This document shows positions 6,071-12,619 of a stretch of DNA of 12,619 nt, piece after piece. The position numbers were made by a program, and so were the translations under genes. How positions within the stretch are numbered: position 1 is the stretch's first letter; every line of letters starts with the position of its first letter. The stretch covers positions 1 through 12,619 of the forward strand of contig CAZSAT010000172.1 in NCBI GenBank assembly GCA_964604675.1, read 5' to 3'. Source of the DNA: CAZSAT01 sp964604675 (lineage in GTDB: Bacteria > Myxococcota_A > UBA796 > CAJQPC01). The notes under the pieces were generated by a model. It was given only the letters and a program-made list of their open reading frames with translations. It did no database searches and had not been told where the DNA came from.

Positions 6071-7527
6071 CGAGGACCTGGCTCGCGCCGCTCCTCCTCG
6101 CCACGCTGTGGGGCGTCGGCCCCGCGCTGCCCGGCCTGCTGAGCGGCGACCTACTCGGTCAGCCCTTCACCGATCTGTACCCCTCGGTGTGGGGCCTGTG
6201 GTGGTTCGCCGAGCAACAGCCGGGGCTGCCCACCTGGACCACCGCGCTCGCAGCTCCGGACGGGATGGGCTTCTACTACTCGAGTCCGCTGAAGGGATGG
6301 CTGGCCGCCATCGTGATGCCGTGGGTCGGCCTCACCGCCACCTGGAACCTGCTGCTCGTGCTCGCCCGGGTCGCCACGGTGGTGATGGCGCATGCGGCCG
6401 CCCGCGCCTGGGGGCTGAGCGAACGCGGCGCGCTGGTGGCCGCCGCCGTCTATGGCTGTGCACCGTTCTTCCAGGGCTTCGCAGTCGAGGGGATCGTCGA
6501 GGGCACCGACGGCTGGGCGCTGGCCCTGTGGCTCTGGGCGGTGGGGCGCCGGCGACTCGGTTGGGCGGGCTTCGGCTTCGCCCTCACGGTGGTCTCGAGC
6601 TGGTACATGGCGGCCACGGCGTGCGTGCTTGCGGTGCTCATCGGGCCGCGTGCCTGGGCCGGAGCGGCCATCGGTCTCGCCCTCGCCAGCCCGGCTCTCC
6701 ACGGCTTCCTCGGCGCCTTCCCCGACCGAGCGCCGCTGGACAGCGCCACCCGCGTGGCCATGGGCTCCTCGTTCTCGATCGCGGCTCCCGGACTGAGCGA
6801 AGGCCTCCAGCCCTTCGCGAAGACCAGCTGGGTCGGCGTGCTTGCGCCCGTCACGGCACTGCTCGCCGTGAGGCGGAAGCTCGCTGTTGCCGGCGCCTTG
6901 TTGCTCCTCGTGGTGCTCTCCACCGGCATGGGGCCGCACTACGAGGTGCCGCCGTTCTCGAGCCTGCGCTTCCCCTACCGCTTCCACGCGGGCACGTTGG
7001 CATGCCTGGCGCTGCTGGCCGGGGTCACGGCGGACCGTTGGCGCCGCGGCGCCTGGCTCGCACCGCTCATCGCGCTCGAGGGCCTCCTGCTGTCGCCCAT
7101 CGAGCCGATCCTGCCGACGGCGGTGGCGGCCGTGCCGGCGCTCTACGCCGACGCTGGGAGCGTGGTGCTCGACGTGCCGGGTCCGGTGGCCATGCCTCCC
7201 GGCACGGTCAACCGATCACGGCCCCGCGCGCGGTGGTTCCTCTACGCCCAGACCGCTCACGACCACGCCACGCCGTGGCGCCCCGACTTCAACGCCGTCG
7301 GTGTGCCATCCGCACAGGACGGGCTGGACGCGGTGCGGGCGCTCGACCCGCTCACCGGTCTCGATGCCCCGACCCGTCTCGACCTGCCCACCGCCATCGA
7401 CAGCGTGATGCTGCACCACCGCGGACTCGGAAGACGCCTGCGCACAGCCAGGACGCTCCTCGAGGCCGAGGGCTGGGTCCTGCACGGCCGCGACGGTGAG
7501 CGCACCCTCTACCGACGGGCGCCGTGA
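6067..7527 (+). CDS. GT-C-like polytopic membrane protein (candidate glycosyltransferase)
   Basis: This is a 486-residue membrane protein with about ten segments followed by a soluble C-terminal tail of roughly 120 residues. The first outside loop has an acidic motif, FTDLYPSVWGLWWF (34-47), where GT-C glycosyltransferases carry their catalytic Asp (here D36). LRFPYRFHAG (300-309) before a late membrane segment, and a tail with VVLDVPGP (366-373) and WFLYAQTAHDH (390-400), resemble blocks seen in large bacterial GT-C/YfhO-like membrane proteins. By family such proteins transfer sugars from polyprenyl-phosphate donors on the periplasmic face. Neither donor nor acceptor can be read here. The GTG start overlaps the stop of the flippase-like gene by four bases; no strong Shine-Dalgarno is seen, so translation is probably coupled. 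The frame is open upstream to 5734 inside the previous gene, but that part is an out-of-frame shadow. The GT-C call is by resemblance rather than a diagnostic signature. Confidence 0.82.
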   Translation: MTRTWLAPLLLATLWGVGPALPGLLSGDLLGQPFTDLYPSVWGLWWFAEQQPGLPTWTTALAAPDGMGFYYSSPLKGWLAAIVMPWVGLTATWNLLLVLARVATVVMAHAAARAWGLSERGALVAAAVYGCAPFFQGFAVEGIVEGTDGWALALWLWAVGRRRLGWAGFGFALTVVSSWYMAATACVLAVLIGPRAWAGAAIGLALASPALHGFLGAFPDRAPLDSATRVAMGSSFSIAAPGLSEGLQPFAKTSWVGVLAPVTALLAVRRKLAVAGALLLLVVLSTGMGPHYEVPPFSSLRFPYRFHAGTLACLALLAGVTADRWRRGAWLAPLIALEGLLLSPIEPILPTAVAAVPALYADAGSVVLDVPGPVAMPPGTVNRSRPRARWFLYAQTAHDHATPWRPDFNAVGVPSAQDGLDAVRALDPLTGLDAPTRLDLPTAIDSVMLHHRGLGRRLRTARTLLEAEGWVLHGRDGERTLYRRAP

Positions 7528-8813
7528 AGGTCGCCGTGGCGGCCACCGTCTTCGCGCTGGCCGCCTGGGTGAGGCTGCGCGACGTCGACGCCGGCATGTT
7601 GCTGATCGACAGCCTGGGCCCCTACCTGACCGCCTGGGTGTCCCCGTGGAATCCCCACCCGCACGCGCCGCCCTACGGCCCCGGGCTCTACCCCCCGTAT
7701 GCGCTGGCCCTGCACGCCGGAACCCTGCGGGGGGCGGTGGCGGTCCTGCTGACCGGCCACGCCCTGGTGGCCCCCCTCGGTGCGCTCGCGGCCTGGCGCC
7801 TGGGCGGAAGGGTCTCCGCGCTCGCCGTCGGCCTGCTCCTGGCCACCGACCCGGGCCTGCTCGACACAGCGCGCTCCGGCTCCGAGGGCTACCTCGCCGC
7901 CCTGTGGATCGGTGTGGCCACGTGGAGCGCCAGCCGACGCGGCGGCACACCCTGGGGAGGTCCCGCGCTCGCGATGGCGGCGATGAACCACCCGCTGGCG
8001 CTTGCCGCCGCCCCGCTTGCCGCGCTGCACCGGTCCCGGCGCGGACTCGCCGGCCTGGCTGTCGGCGGCGTGATGCTCCTGCCCCACCTGCTCCGGCTCG
8101 GCGCCGCCGAGGCAGCCGCTGCGACCGACCTGGGCCCTCCTGGTGCGGCCGTGGGCGCATTCCTCGAGCAGGGGGGACCCATCGCGTGGGCGGTGCTCGC
8201 CGGCCCCCTGCTGGGGCTGCTGGGACGAAGGACGCGGCACCTCGCCCTGGCCACGTTGCTCAGCGCGGTCTTGCTGGCGCTGGCCGCCTGCTGGCTCGGA
8301 TACCTCCGGGATCACCACATCCGGCTGCTCACCGTGCCGGCTCTCGTGGGCTGGGCCGCGGTGCCGCGGGTCGCGGGGTGGGTGCCACTGCTCGCCCTGC
8401 GCGCACCGGCGAGCGAGGCGGTCGCCGTCGGACATCCGCAGCGGCCGGGCACGGTGGGGCTGGCCCACGTCGTGTCCCTCGCCCTGCCGTCGGGTCCCCT
8501 TCGCTTGGAGGGGGCCGTGCTGCACGGCTCACCCGCCGCCGAGCCCGCCGCGCTCATGCTCGACCAGGCGCTCCGCGGACGCTCGCCCGACGACTGGCGG
8601 ACCGAGGGTCCGGTCACCTGGATCGTGAGCCACAAGCGCCACACGCCCCCGAGCGCGCTGACCATCCTGCACGCCGGCGATCGGCACGTGCTCGCACAAG
8701 GGCTCGACGACGACGCCCTGTGCGCCGAGGCTCGAATCGGCGGCGCCCGGGACGGCTACGCGGTCCTGGTGGCGCAGCAGACCTTCGCAGACGTCTGCCT
8801 CAGCAGACCCTGA
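7524..8813 (+). CDS. Second GT-C-like membrane protein with unrecognised C-terminal domain
   Basis: This is a 429-residue protein. Residues 1-295 are strongly hydrophobic with about eight membrane segments; residues 296-429 appear soluble and match nothing I recognise. After the first segment there is an acidic loop, LLIDSLGPYLTAW (27-39), with D29 in the place expected for a GT-C catalytic Asp, followed by a proline- and histidine-rich stretch (41-58). YLRDHHIRLLTVP (260-272) before a late segment may be a lipid-phosphate-facing loop. Its layout and position mirror the preceding gene, which it overlaps by four bases (GTGA), so it is probably a second transferase of the same pathway or a non-catalytic partner. 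The 3' end overlaps the convergent ATPase gene by 14 bases. Family assignment is weaker than for its neighbour; a general small-molecule or lipid transporter cannot be excluded. Confidence 0.78.
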   Translation: MKVAVAATVFALAAWVRLRDVDAGMLLIDSLGPYLTAWVSPWNPHPHAPPYGPGLYPPYALALHAGTLRGAVAVLLTGHALVAPLGALAAWRLGGRVSALAVGLLLATDPGLLDTARSGSEGYLAALWIGVATWSASRRGGTPWGGPALAMAAMNHPLALAAAPLAALHRSRRGLAGLAVGGVMLLPHLLRLGAAEAAAATDLGPPGAAVGAFLEQGGPIAWAVLAGPLLGLLGRRTRHLALATLLSAVLLALAACWLGYLRDHHIRLLTVPALVGWAAVPRVAGWVPLLALRAPASEAVAVGHPQRPGTVGLAHVVSLALPSGPLRLEGAVLHGSPAAEPAALMLDQALRGRSPDDWRTEGPVTWIVSHKRHTPPSALTILHAGDRHVLAQGLDDDALCAEARIGGARDGYAVLVAQQTFADVCLSRP

Positions 8814-8815
8814 GG
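8775..8815. terminator. Repeat cluster at the convergent gene junction, possible bidirectional terminator
   Basis: Three small structures are packed at the tail-to-tail overlap. CAGCAGACC occurs twice as a direct repeat (8775-8783 and 8801-8809). GCAGACGTCTGC is a perfect 12-base palindrome (8787-8798). CCTCAG (8798-8803) pairs with CTGAGG (8810-8815) across a 6-base loop, spanning the TGA stop of the plus-strand gene. No run of T follows on either strand, so a classic intrinsic terminator is not shown. The sequence also encodes both protein ends, which limits the inference. Confidence 0.35.
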
Positions 8816-9978
8816 ACCTCGCCCACCGTGGTGACGCCGTCGAGCACCTTCTGCAGCCCCGCGCGCCGGAGCGTGGTCATGCCGCGGCGGGTCATCGCCA
8901 GCTCGTACTCCTTCCGTGTGGAGGCCTCCTGCTTGATCATCTCGGCCATGACCTCATCCACCTCCAACACCTCGAACACGCCGGTGCGACCAGCGAACCC
9001 GGTGTAGGCGCAGCGTGGGCAGCCCTTCTCCTCGAAGACGTCGAGGTCGCGGTGCGGCGGAACCTTGAGCAGGATGCGCGTGGCCTCGTCGACCTCCACG
9101 GGCGACTTGCACGCCCCACACAGCGACCGGACGAGCCGCTGGGACACCACCGCGCGCAGCGCCGAGCCGAGCACGTACCGCTCGAGCCCCATGTCGATGA
9201 GGCGCACGACGGTCTCGGGTCCCGAGTTCGTGTGCAGGCTGGAGAGCACCAGGTGGCCCGTCAGGGCCGCCCGGAAGGCGATCTGGGCAGTCTCGATGTC
9301 CCGCATCTCGCCGACCATGATGATGTCGGGATCCTGGCGCAACAGCGCCCGAAGCCCCGTGGCGAAGGTGAAGCCTGCCCGGATGGCGGTCTGGCCCTGG
9401 GTGATGTCGGAGAACTGGTACTCGACCGGGTCCTCCAGGGTCACGATGTTGACCTGCGGGGACTGCACCGATCGGAGCATCGCGTAGAGGGTGGAGGTCT
9501 TCCCGCTCCCGGTGGGGCCCGTGACGAGCACGATCCCGTTGGTGACCGAGAGCGCGTTCTCGAGCCGGACCTTCATCTCCTCGGCCATGCCGAGGCCCTC
9601 CATGTCCAGCTGCAGCCCCTCGCCGCCGAGCACCCGCAGCACGATCTTCTCGCCGAAGTGGGTCGGGAAGGTGGACACCCGGTAGCTGGTGGTCTCTCGG
9701 CCGTTCTGCACGGTGAACGCGCCGTCCTGGGGCAGGCGCTTCTCGGAGATGTCGAGGTTGGCCTGCACCTTGAGGCGTGTCGAGACCACGCTCTTGAAGG
9801 CGGCCGGGATCGCGGGCCGGTCGTTGAGCATGCCGTCGATGCGGAAGCGCACGCGGATCACGCTGTCGTTCGGCTCGAGGTGGATGTCGCTCGCCCGCTC
9901 CTGCTTGGCACGGAAGAGCAGCTTGTCGAGGAGCTGGGCGACCCGCCGCTCGTCCACCTGTGGACGCTGGATGCTCAC
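8800..9978 (-). CDS. Type II secretion / type IV pilus ATPase (GspE/PilB family), lacking N-terminal domain
   Basis: This is a hexameric secretion ATPase that powers pseudopilus or pilus assembly at the inner membrane. The 392 residues contain the N2 domain with ASDIHLEP (29-36) and RFRIDGM (44-50), Walker A GPTGSGKT (154-161), the Asp box VNIVTLEDPVEY (176-187), Walker B RQDPDIIMVGEMRD (214-227) with catalytic-type E224, and the His box ALTGHLVLSSLHTN (238-251). The zinc-binding tetracysteine is C287/C290 and C320/C323. The tetracysteine and overall order place it with GspE/PilB rather than retraction ATPase PilT. It begins almost directly at N2: the N1/MshEN domain that normally docks the ATPase to its membrane partner is absent, against about 500-570 residues in full members. 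Start choice: GTG at 9978 has AGGAGG five bases upstream; a GTG at 9984 would leave only about two bases of spacing. It lies 21 bases downstream of the putative lipoprotein gene, and no other secretion gene is in view. Confidence 0.93.
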   Translation of the reverse strand: MSIQRPQVDERRVAQLLDKLLFRAKQERASDIHLEPNDSVIRVRFRIDGMLNDRPAIPAAFKSVVSTRLKVQANLDISEKRLPQDGAFTVQNGRETTSYRVSTFPTHFGEKIVLRVLGGEGLQLDMEGLGMAEEMKVRLENALSVTNGIVLVTGPTGSGKTSTLYAMLRSVQSPQVNIVTLEDPVEYQFSDITQGQTAIRAGFTFATGLRALLRQDPDIIMVGEMRDIETAQIAFRAALTGHLVLSSLHTNSGPETVVRLIDMGLERYVLGSALRAVVSQRLVRSLCGACKSPVEVDEATRILLKVPPHRDLDVFEEKGCPRCAYTGFAGRTGVFEVLEVDEVMAEMIKQEASTRKEYELAMTRRGMTTLRRAGLQKVLDGVTTVGEVLRVC

Positions 9979-9983
9979 GCTCA

Positions 9984-9989
9984 CCTCCT
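9984..9989 (-). promoter_or_regulatory. Ribosome binding site of the GspE/PilB-like ATPase gene
   Basis: AGGAGG five bases before the GTG at 9978, in the 21-base gap after the upstream gene. It favours 9978 over the in-frame GTG at 9984, which overlaps this site. Confidence 0.6.
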
Positions 9990-9999
9990 CCCACCACGA

Positions 10000-11970
10000 C
10001 TAATGTACGTCACCCACGCCTTCCGCGCGCTCGTGGTCGAGCACGAGGCTCAGGTGGGCCGGCCCGAAGGGCGCTTCGGCGGCCACCAGAGTCCAGTTCA
10101 TGCGCTCGACATCAACGCGAGACAGCCGCGCTCGAAGGGCCGGTGAGGGGGATCCAGCGACGGTCTCGACCCGCAGCTCGACGTGGGTGGCTGCGACATG
10201 CGCGCCGAGCACGGGGCGGGCCAGGCCGAAGAGCACCCGCAGGTACTGCCCGATGCTCGCGTCGGTCACAGCGGGGCCATCGAGCGCCACGAGCACCTTG
10301 AGACCGCCGTCCTCCCAGGTCGCCCGCAGCATCGCGGGCCCATCTTCCGTCGCGATGGCGTAGGCGCCGCTGGGGCGCAGCGCGCGCACGCCGAGGGCCA
10401 GGCGAGCATGCTCCACGGCGTCGACCGGGAAGCGGTCTCCGTGGGCGAGCGCGGCCCCGAGCCGGGCGGGGTCGTTGTCCGCCACCAGGAGGAGACGGTC
10501 CACCTCGCTCCACACAGCCAGCAGCTGCGCCACCTGCTGGTCGCGATCCTCGAGGGCACGGGGATCGACGCCCTCCCTCATGGCGGTCTGCAGGTCTGAG
10601 GCGTCGGGCGGCGCGGCGCCCACACCCGTGGCACGGAGCGACAACGCCCGGAGCGCTACCCAGGCCTGGCAGGTGGCGCGCAGCTCGCTGCGTGCGGGGG
10701 CCCCGGCCTCGCTCCACGGGTGCTCGTCCCTCAGGGTGGCGTCGAGGCGACCGGGCTCGAGCAACGCATCGAGAGCCGCCCCCGTGCGCTCGAGGTGCTG
10801 GGCGAGCAGGCTCCTCGCCCAGTCTGCGTCGGCAGCGTCCACCCGCTCGTCGTCGGCCACCGAGACCACGGCGTCGAGCAAGGAGGCTTCGCCGGTGCGC
10901 AGCTCCTCGGCCACCGCGTGTTCGGTGCGCCCCCGCGCCCAGTCCCCCGCGACCAGGATGGCGACGTGGTCCTCGCGCGCGAGGGGCTCGGCCGTCCCCA
11001 GCAGCTCCGCGAGCTCCAGCGCGGCGAGTCCGGCAGCCGACGCCGTGATGGAAGGGTCGACCTCGACCGCCCGCCGCAGGTCGCTCATGCCGCCCACGCG
11101 AAGTGCTTGGGCAAAGCGCTGGCGAGCGCGCGTCAAGTAGAGGCCCCCGAGGGCCGGGTGCGCTGCGCCGCCCAGCAAGATGGCCGCTTCCATGGCTGCG
11201 ATCGCACCGTCGAGGTCGTTGCTGGTCGCGAGCTTCAGGCCCAGCGCATTCCGAGCGGCCGCCTCGACCTCGGCGGTGTCGGCGTCGGCATGCCAGGTGG
11301 TCGCCTCGGCGACCAGCCCCAGGGCGGCCTGGGGGCGGCCTTCGGCGATCGCGAGGCCGGCGGCGACCAGCGCGGCCTCGGCCAGCCGGGGGCGCGTGGC
11401 CTCCGCCACGTCCGTGCCCATCCAGCCGCGGTACCAGGCCGCCAGCTGGTCGTGCGTCGCCACGCCACCGAGGTCGGCCAGGGCGCCTTCCGCCTGCCGC
11501 TCACGGAGCGCGTGAGCCACCTCGTCGAAGGCCTCACTGCCGGGGAAGGTGGCCAGGAAGCTCTCGCAGCGCGTCTCGGTGGGGTCGGCGCGGAGCCTCT
11601 CCAAGGTCACACGCTCCGCGATCACCACGCCCTCCCGCGCAAACACACCGAGCGTGCGGTCCCGGGCAAAGCCGCGCAGGAACGCGACGTCCTCGGGTCG
11701 GGCGATCTCGCCGAGCACCAGGGCTGCCCGCCCGGAGAGCGGCACCTCCCGGAGCGCAACCGCGTCCCGAAGCTCCGGGGCGAGGCGATCCCCATCGCGG
11801 ATCACCACGCGGTAGCTGTGCTCCCAGACCGCGGGATCGCTGACTGCAAGGGAGGCCACCAGCTTGTCGTCCAGCTTCGGGTCGAGGGCAGCGCGCGCTG
11901 CCAAGGCGTCCACGGCTTCGGCGGAGCGCGGTGCGCACCCCCACAAGAACGCCACGATGAGCAGGTCCAC
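10000..11970 (-). CDS. Putative lipoprotein with HEAT/TPR-like helical repeats
   Basis: This is a 656-residue protein of unknown function, almost entirely alpha-helical and alanine/leucine-rich. The N terminus MDLLIVAFLWGC ends in Cys12 within a lipobox-like LWGC, suggesting a signal-peptidase II lipoprotein, though the n-region lacks a basic residue and Trp at -2 is unusual. Residues about 75-125 look like HEAT-type helical pairs. About 195-310 look TPR-like: paired helices with A/L/G periodicity, for example NALGLKLATSNDLDGAIAAM at 241-260. The C-terminal 120 residues (about 535-656) are richer in strands and may form a separate domain. Start: the frame opens further upstream to an ATG at 12033, but GTG 11970 has GGAGG five bases upstream and puts the hydrophobic segment at the very N terminus. 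If the upstream ATG is used, acidic residues would precede the hydrophobic stretch. It is the first gene of the pair with the secretion-type ATPase; a scaffold or pilotin-like role in that machine is inference. Confidence 0.8.
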   Translation of the reverse strand: MDLLIVAFLWGCAPRSAEAVDALAARAALDPKLDDKLVASLAVSDPAVWEHSYRVVIRDGDRLAPELRDAVALREVPLSGRAALVLGEIARPEDVAFLRGFARDRTLGVFAREGVVIAERVTLERLRADPTETRCESFLATFPGSEAFDEVAHALRERQAEGALADLGGVATHDQLAAWYRGWMGTDVAEATRPRLAEAALVAAGLAIAEGRPQAALGLVAEATTWHADADTAEVEAAARNALGLKLATSNDLDGAIAAMEAAILLGGAAHPALGGLYLTRARQRFAQALRVGGMSDLRRAVEVDPSITASAAGLAALELAELLGTAEPLAREDHVAILVAGDWARGRTEHAVAEELRTGEASLLDAVVSVADDERVDAADADWARSLLAQHLERTGAALDALLEPGRLDATLRDEHPWSEAGAPARSELRATCQAWVALRALSLRATGVGAAPPDASDLQTAMREGVDPRALEDRDQQVAQLLAVWSEVDRLLLVADNDPARLGAALAHGDRFPVDAVEHARLALGVRALRPSGAYAIATEDGPAMLRATWEDGGLKVLVALDGPAVTDASIGQYLRVLFGLARPVLGAHVAATHVELRVETVAGSPSPALRARLSRVDVERMNWTLVAAEAPFGPAHLSLVLDHERAEGVGDVH

Positions 11971-11975
11971 CCTTT

Positions 11976-11980
11976 CCTCC
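11976..11980 (-). promoter_or_regulatory. Ribosome binding site deciding the start of the TPR/HEAT-like gene
   Basis: GGAGG five bases before the GTG at 11970. Neither in-frame upstream ATG (12033, 12015) has a well-spaced site, so this element sets the N terminus at the lipoprotein-like segment. Confidence 0.6.
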
Positions 11981-12075
11981 AACTCCGAGTCCGTGACCGG
12001 AGATTTACCGGGCATCCTGGAATAGCGCGACATGCTCGTGACATCGCTGGTGTAAGGCTTCGGCGGCGCACACCG

Positions 12076-12087
12076 TCGTGGCCACGA
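12076..12087. promoter_or_regulatory. Perfect palindrome upstream of the VWA gene (possible operator)
   Basis: TCGTGGCCACGA is a perfect 12-base palindrome 20 bases before the VWA start, in the 137-base divergent spacer (11971-12107). In the same spacer GCGACAT (12027) and GTGACAT (12038) form a direct repeat spaced one helical turn apart. These could be regulator sites, but I found no convincing promoter hexamers, so function is not established. Confidence 0.3.
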
Positions 12088-12107
12088 AACCAGCCCCGGA
12101 GCCCCTC

Positions 12108-12619
12108 ATGCAGCGCTGGCACGTGACCCTCATCTGTGGAGCCGCCGCGGTCGTGGTGGCCGCTGTCGTGGAGGACCTCGCTCCGGTGTCGACCCCCACG
12201 TCGACAGCAATCGCCCCACCCTCGATCGTGAAGGCGCTGTCGGCGTCGACCGACGTGGTGCGCGGTGCAGGCTTCGACGCGCGGGTTGCGCTCGACCAGT
12301 CCGCCCTGCTCGCCAACACGCCCGAGGAACGGCTCGTGGTGGTCACCCTGGACGGCCACGCCTCGGACGGTCCGGAGCTGCCCGTCAACGTCAGCGTCGT
12401 GCTCGACGCGAGCGGCTCGATGGGGGCCGAAGGCAAGATGGACTACGCCAAGCGCGCGGTGGGTGAGCTGCTCCTCGCGATGGACGACGACGACCACGTG
12501 AGCGTCGTGACCTTCGCGGACCGCGCCGAGGTCGTGCTCGAGAACAGCCCCGTGCTCGACCCCGAGCGCCTGGTGCGCCACGTGCTCGCGGTGTCCGAAG
12601 GCGGCGGTACGAACCTCCA
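12108..12619 (+). CDS. Secreted or membrane-anchored VWA-domain protein, 3' part outside window
   Basis: 170 codons are visible. An N-terminal hydrophobic segment (residues 7-21, preceded by Arg3) is a signal peptide or anchor; a Ser/Thr/Pro-rich linker (about 24-45) and a beta-rich stretch (about 48-92) follow. The von Willebrand factor A domain begins with VNVSVVLDASGSMG (93-106), which carries the metal-ion-dependent adhesion site D100-x-S102-x-S104, followed by GKMDYAKRAVGELL and HVSVVTFADRAEVV (130-143). The window ends at GGGTNL (165-170), whose T168 is the third adhesion-site residue, so the site looks intact. The layout resembles bacterial extracellular VWA proteins that have a short N-terminal domain before the VWA domain. 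The ATG start has GGAG six bases upstream and is the only ATG start chosen in the window. It is transcribed away from the putative lipoprotein/ATPase pair. Binding partner and total length cannot be known from here. Confidence 0.9.
   Translation, partial: MQRWHVTLICGAAAVVVAAVVEDLAPVSTPTSTAIAPPSIVKALSASTDVVRGAGFDARVALDQSALLANTPEERLVVVTLDGHASDGPELPVNVSVVLDASGSMGAEGKMDYAKRAVGELLLAMDDDDHVSVVTFADRAEVVLENSPVLDPERLVRHVLAVSEGGGTNL

Noticed and set aside
7496..9007. A 503-codon plus-strand frame spanning the second GT-C-like gene and the ATPase gene end
   Set aside because: It is Arg/Pro/Gly-rich without domains; the overlapping frames encode a membrane protein and a conserved ATPase.
8800..9978. Retraction ATPase PilT
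   Set aside because: The C-terminal tetracysteine zinc motif (C287, C290, C320, C323) and overall order are GspE/PilB-like; PilT lacks the tetracysteine.
10720..12126. A 468-codon plus-strand frame antisense to the TPR/HEAT-like gene
   Set aside because: The minus-strand frame has a strong ribosome binding site, normal helical-repeat composition and a coherent operon position; the plus frame reads as a shadow.
11802..12581. A 259-codon minus-strand frame opposite the VWA gene
   Set aside because: The plus strand encodes a clear signal segment and VWA adhesion-site motif with a ribosome binding site; the minus frame is His/Val/Arg-rich shadow.

Overview
This 12.6-kb window is dense, very GC-rich bacterial chromosome. 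The GC content is estimated by eye at about 70%. It holds eleven protein genes, two of them cut by the window edges. I see no RNA gene, CRISPR array, insertion sequence or phage gene. The mix of gene types suggests a Gram-negative, Myxococcota/deltaproteobacteria-like organism, but nothing here fixes the lineage. It includes an orphan secretion/pilus ATPase with a putative lipoprotein, a von Willebrand factor A (VWA) protein, a lipid flippase-like protein and GT-C-like membrane proteins. Ten of the eleven chosen starts are GTG or TTG.

Layout. (1) Positions 4963 down to 1 on the minus strand form a tightly coupled five-gene operon. In transcription order it encodes a PfkB/adenosine-kinase-like enzyme, a SIR2-like protein whose catalytic signature residues are replaced, a fumarylacetoacetate-hydrolase-family enzyme, an uncharacterised polytopic membrane protein, and a secreted gamma-glutamyltransferase (3' part outside the window). 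Neighbouring genes overlap or lie 3-9 bases apart. (2) An 81-base divergent spacer (4964-5044) contains a 7-bp-stem inverted repeat. (3) Positions 5045-8813 on the plus strand form a three-gene membrane operon joined by two 4-base GTGA overlaps: a flippase-like LPG_synthase_TM/UPF0104 protein and two GT-C-like polytopic proteins. (4) Positions 11970 down to 8800 on the minus strand encode a TPR/HEAT-like putative lipoprotein followed by a short GspE/PilB-type ATPase. The ATPase gene ends tail-to-tail inside the last membrane gene, with a 14-base overlap in a cluster of small repeats. (5) A 137-base divergent spacer leads to a plus-strand gene for a VWA-domain protein that runs off the right edge.

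How the genes may work together. The plus-strand trio looks like a lipid-linked sugar or polyprenyl-phosphate handling unit in the inner membrane (one flippase-like protein and two candidate glycosyltransferases). The ATPase and putative lipoprotein pair looks like part of an envelope machine whose other parts are elsewhere. The five-gene operon combines nucleoside/sugar phosphorylation, a possible NAD or ADP-ribose-binding protein, a small C-C hydrolase/decarboxylase and periplasmic glutathione breakdown; what unites them is not evident from sequence. The least explained items are the SIR2-like protein with altered catalytic residues, the N-terminally short ATPase with its lipoprotein partner, the two GT-C-like proteins, and the strong non-ATG start bias.
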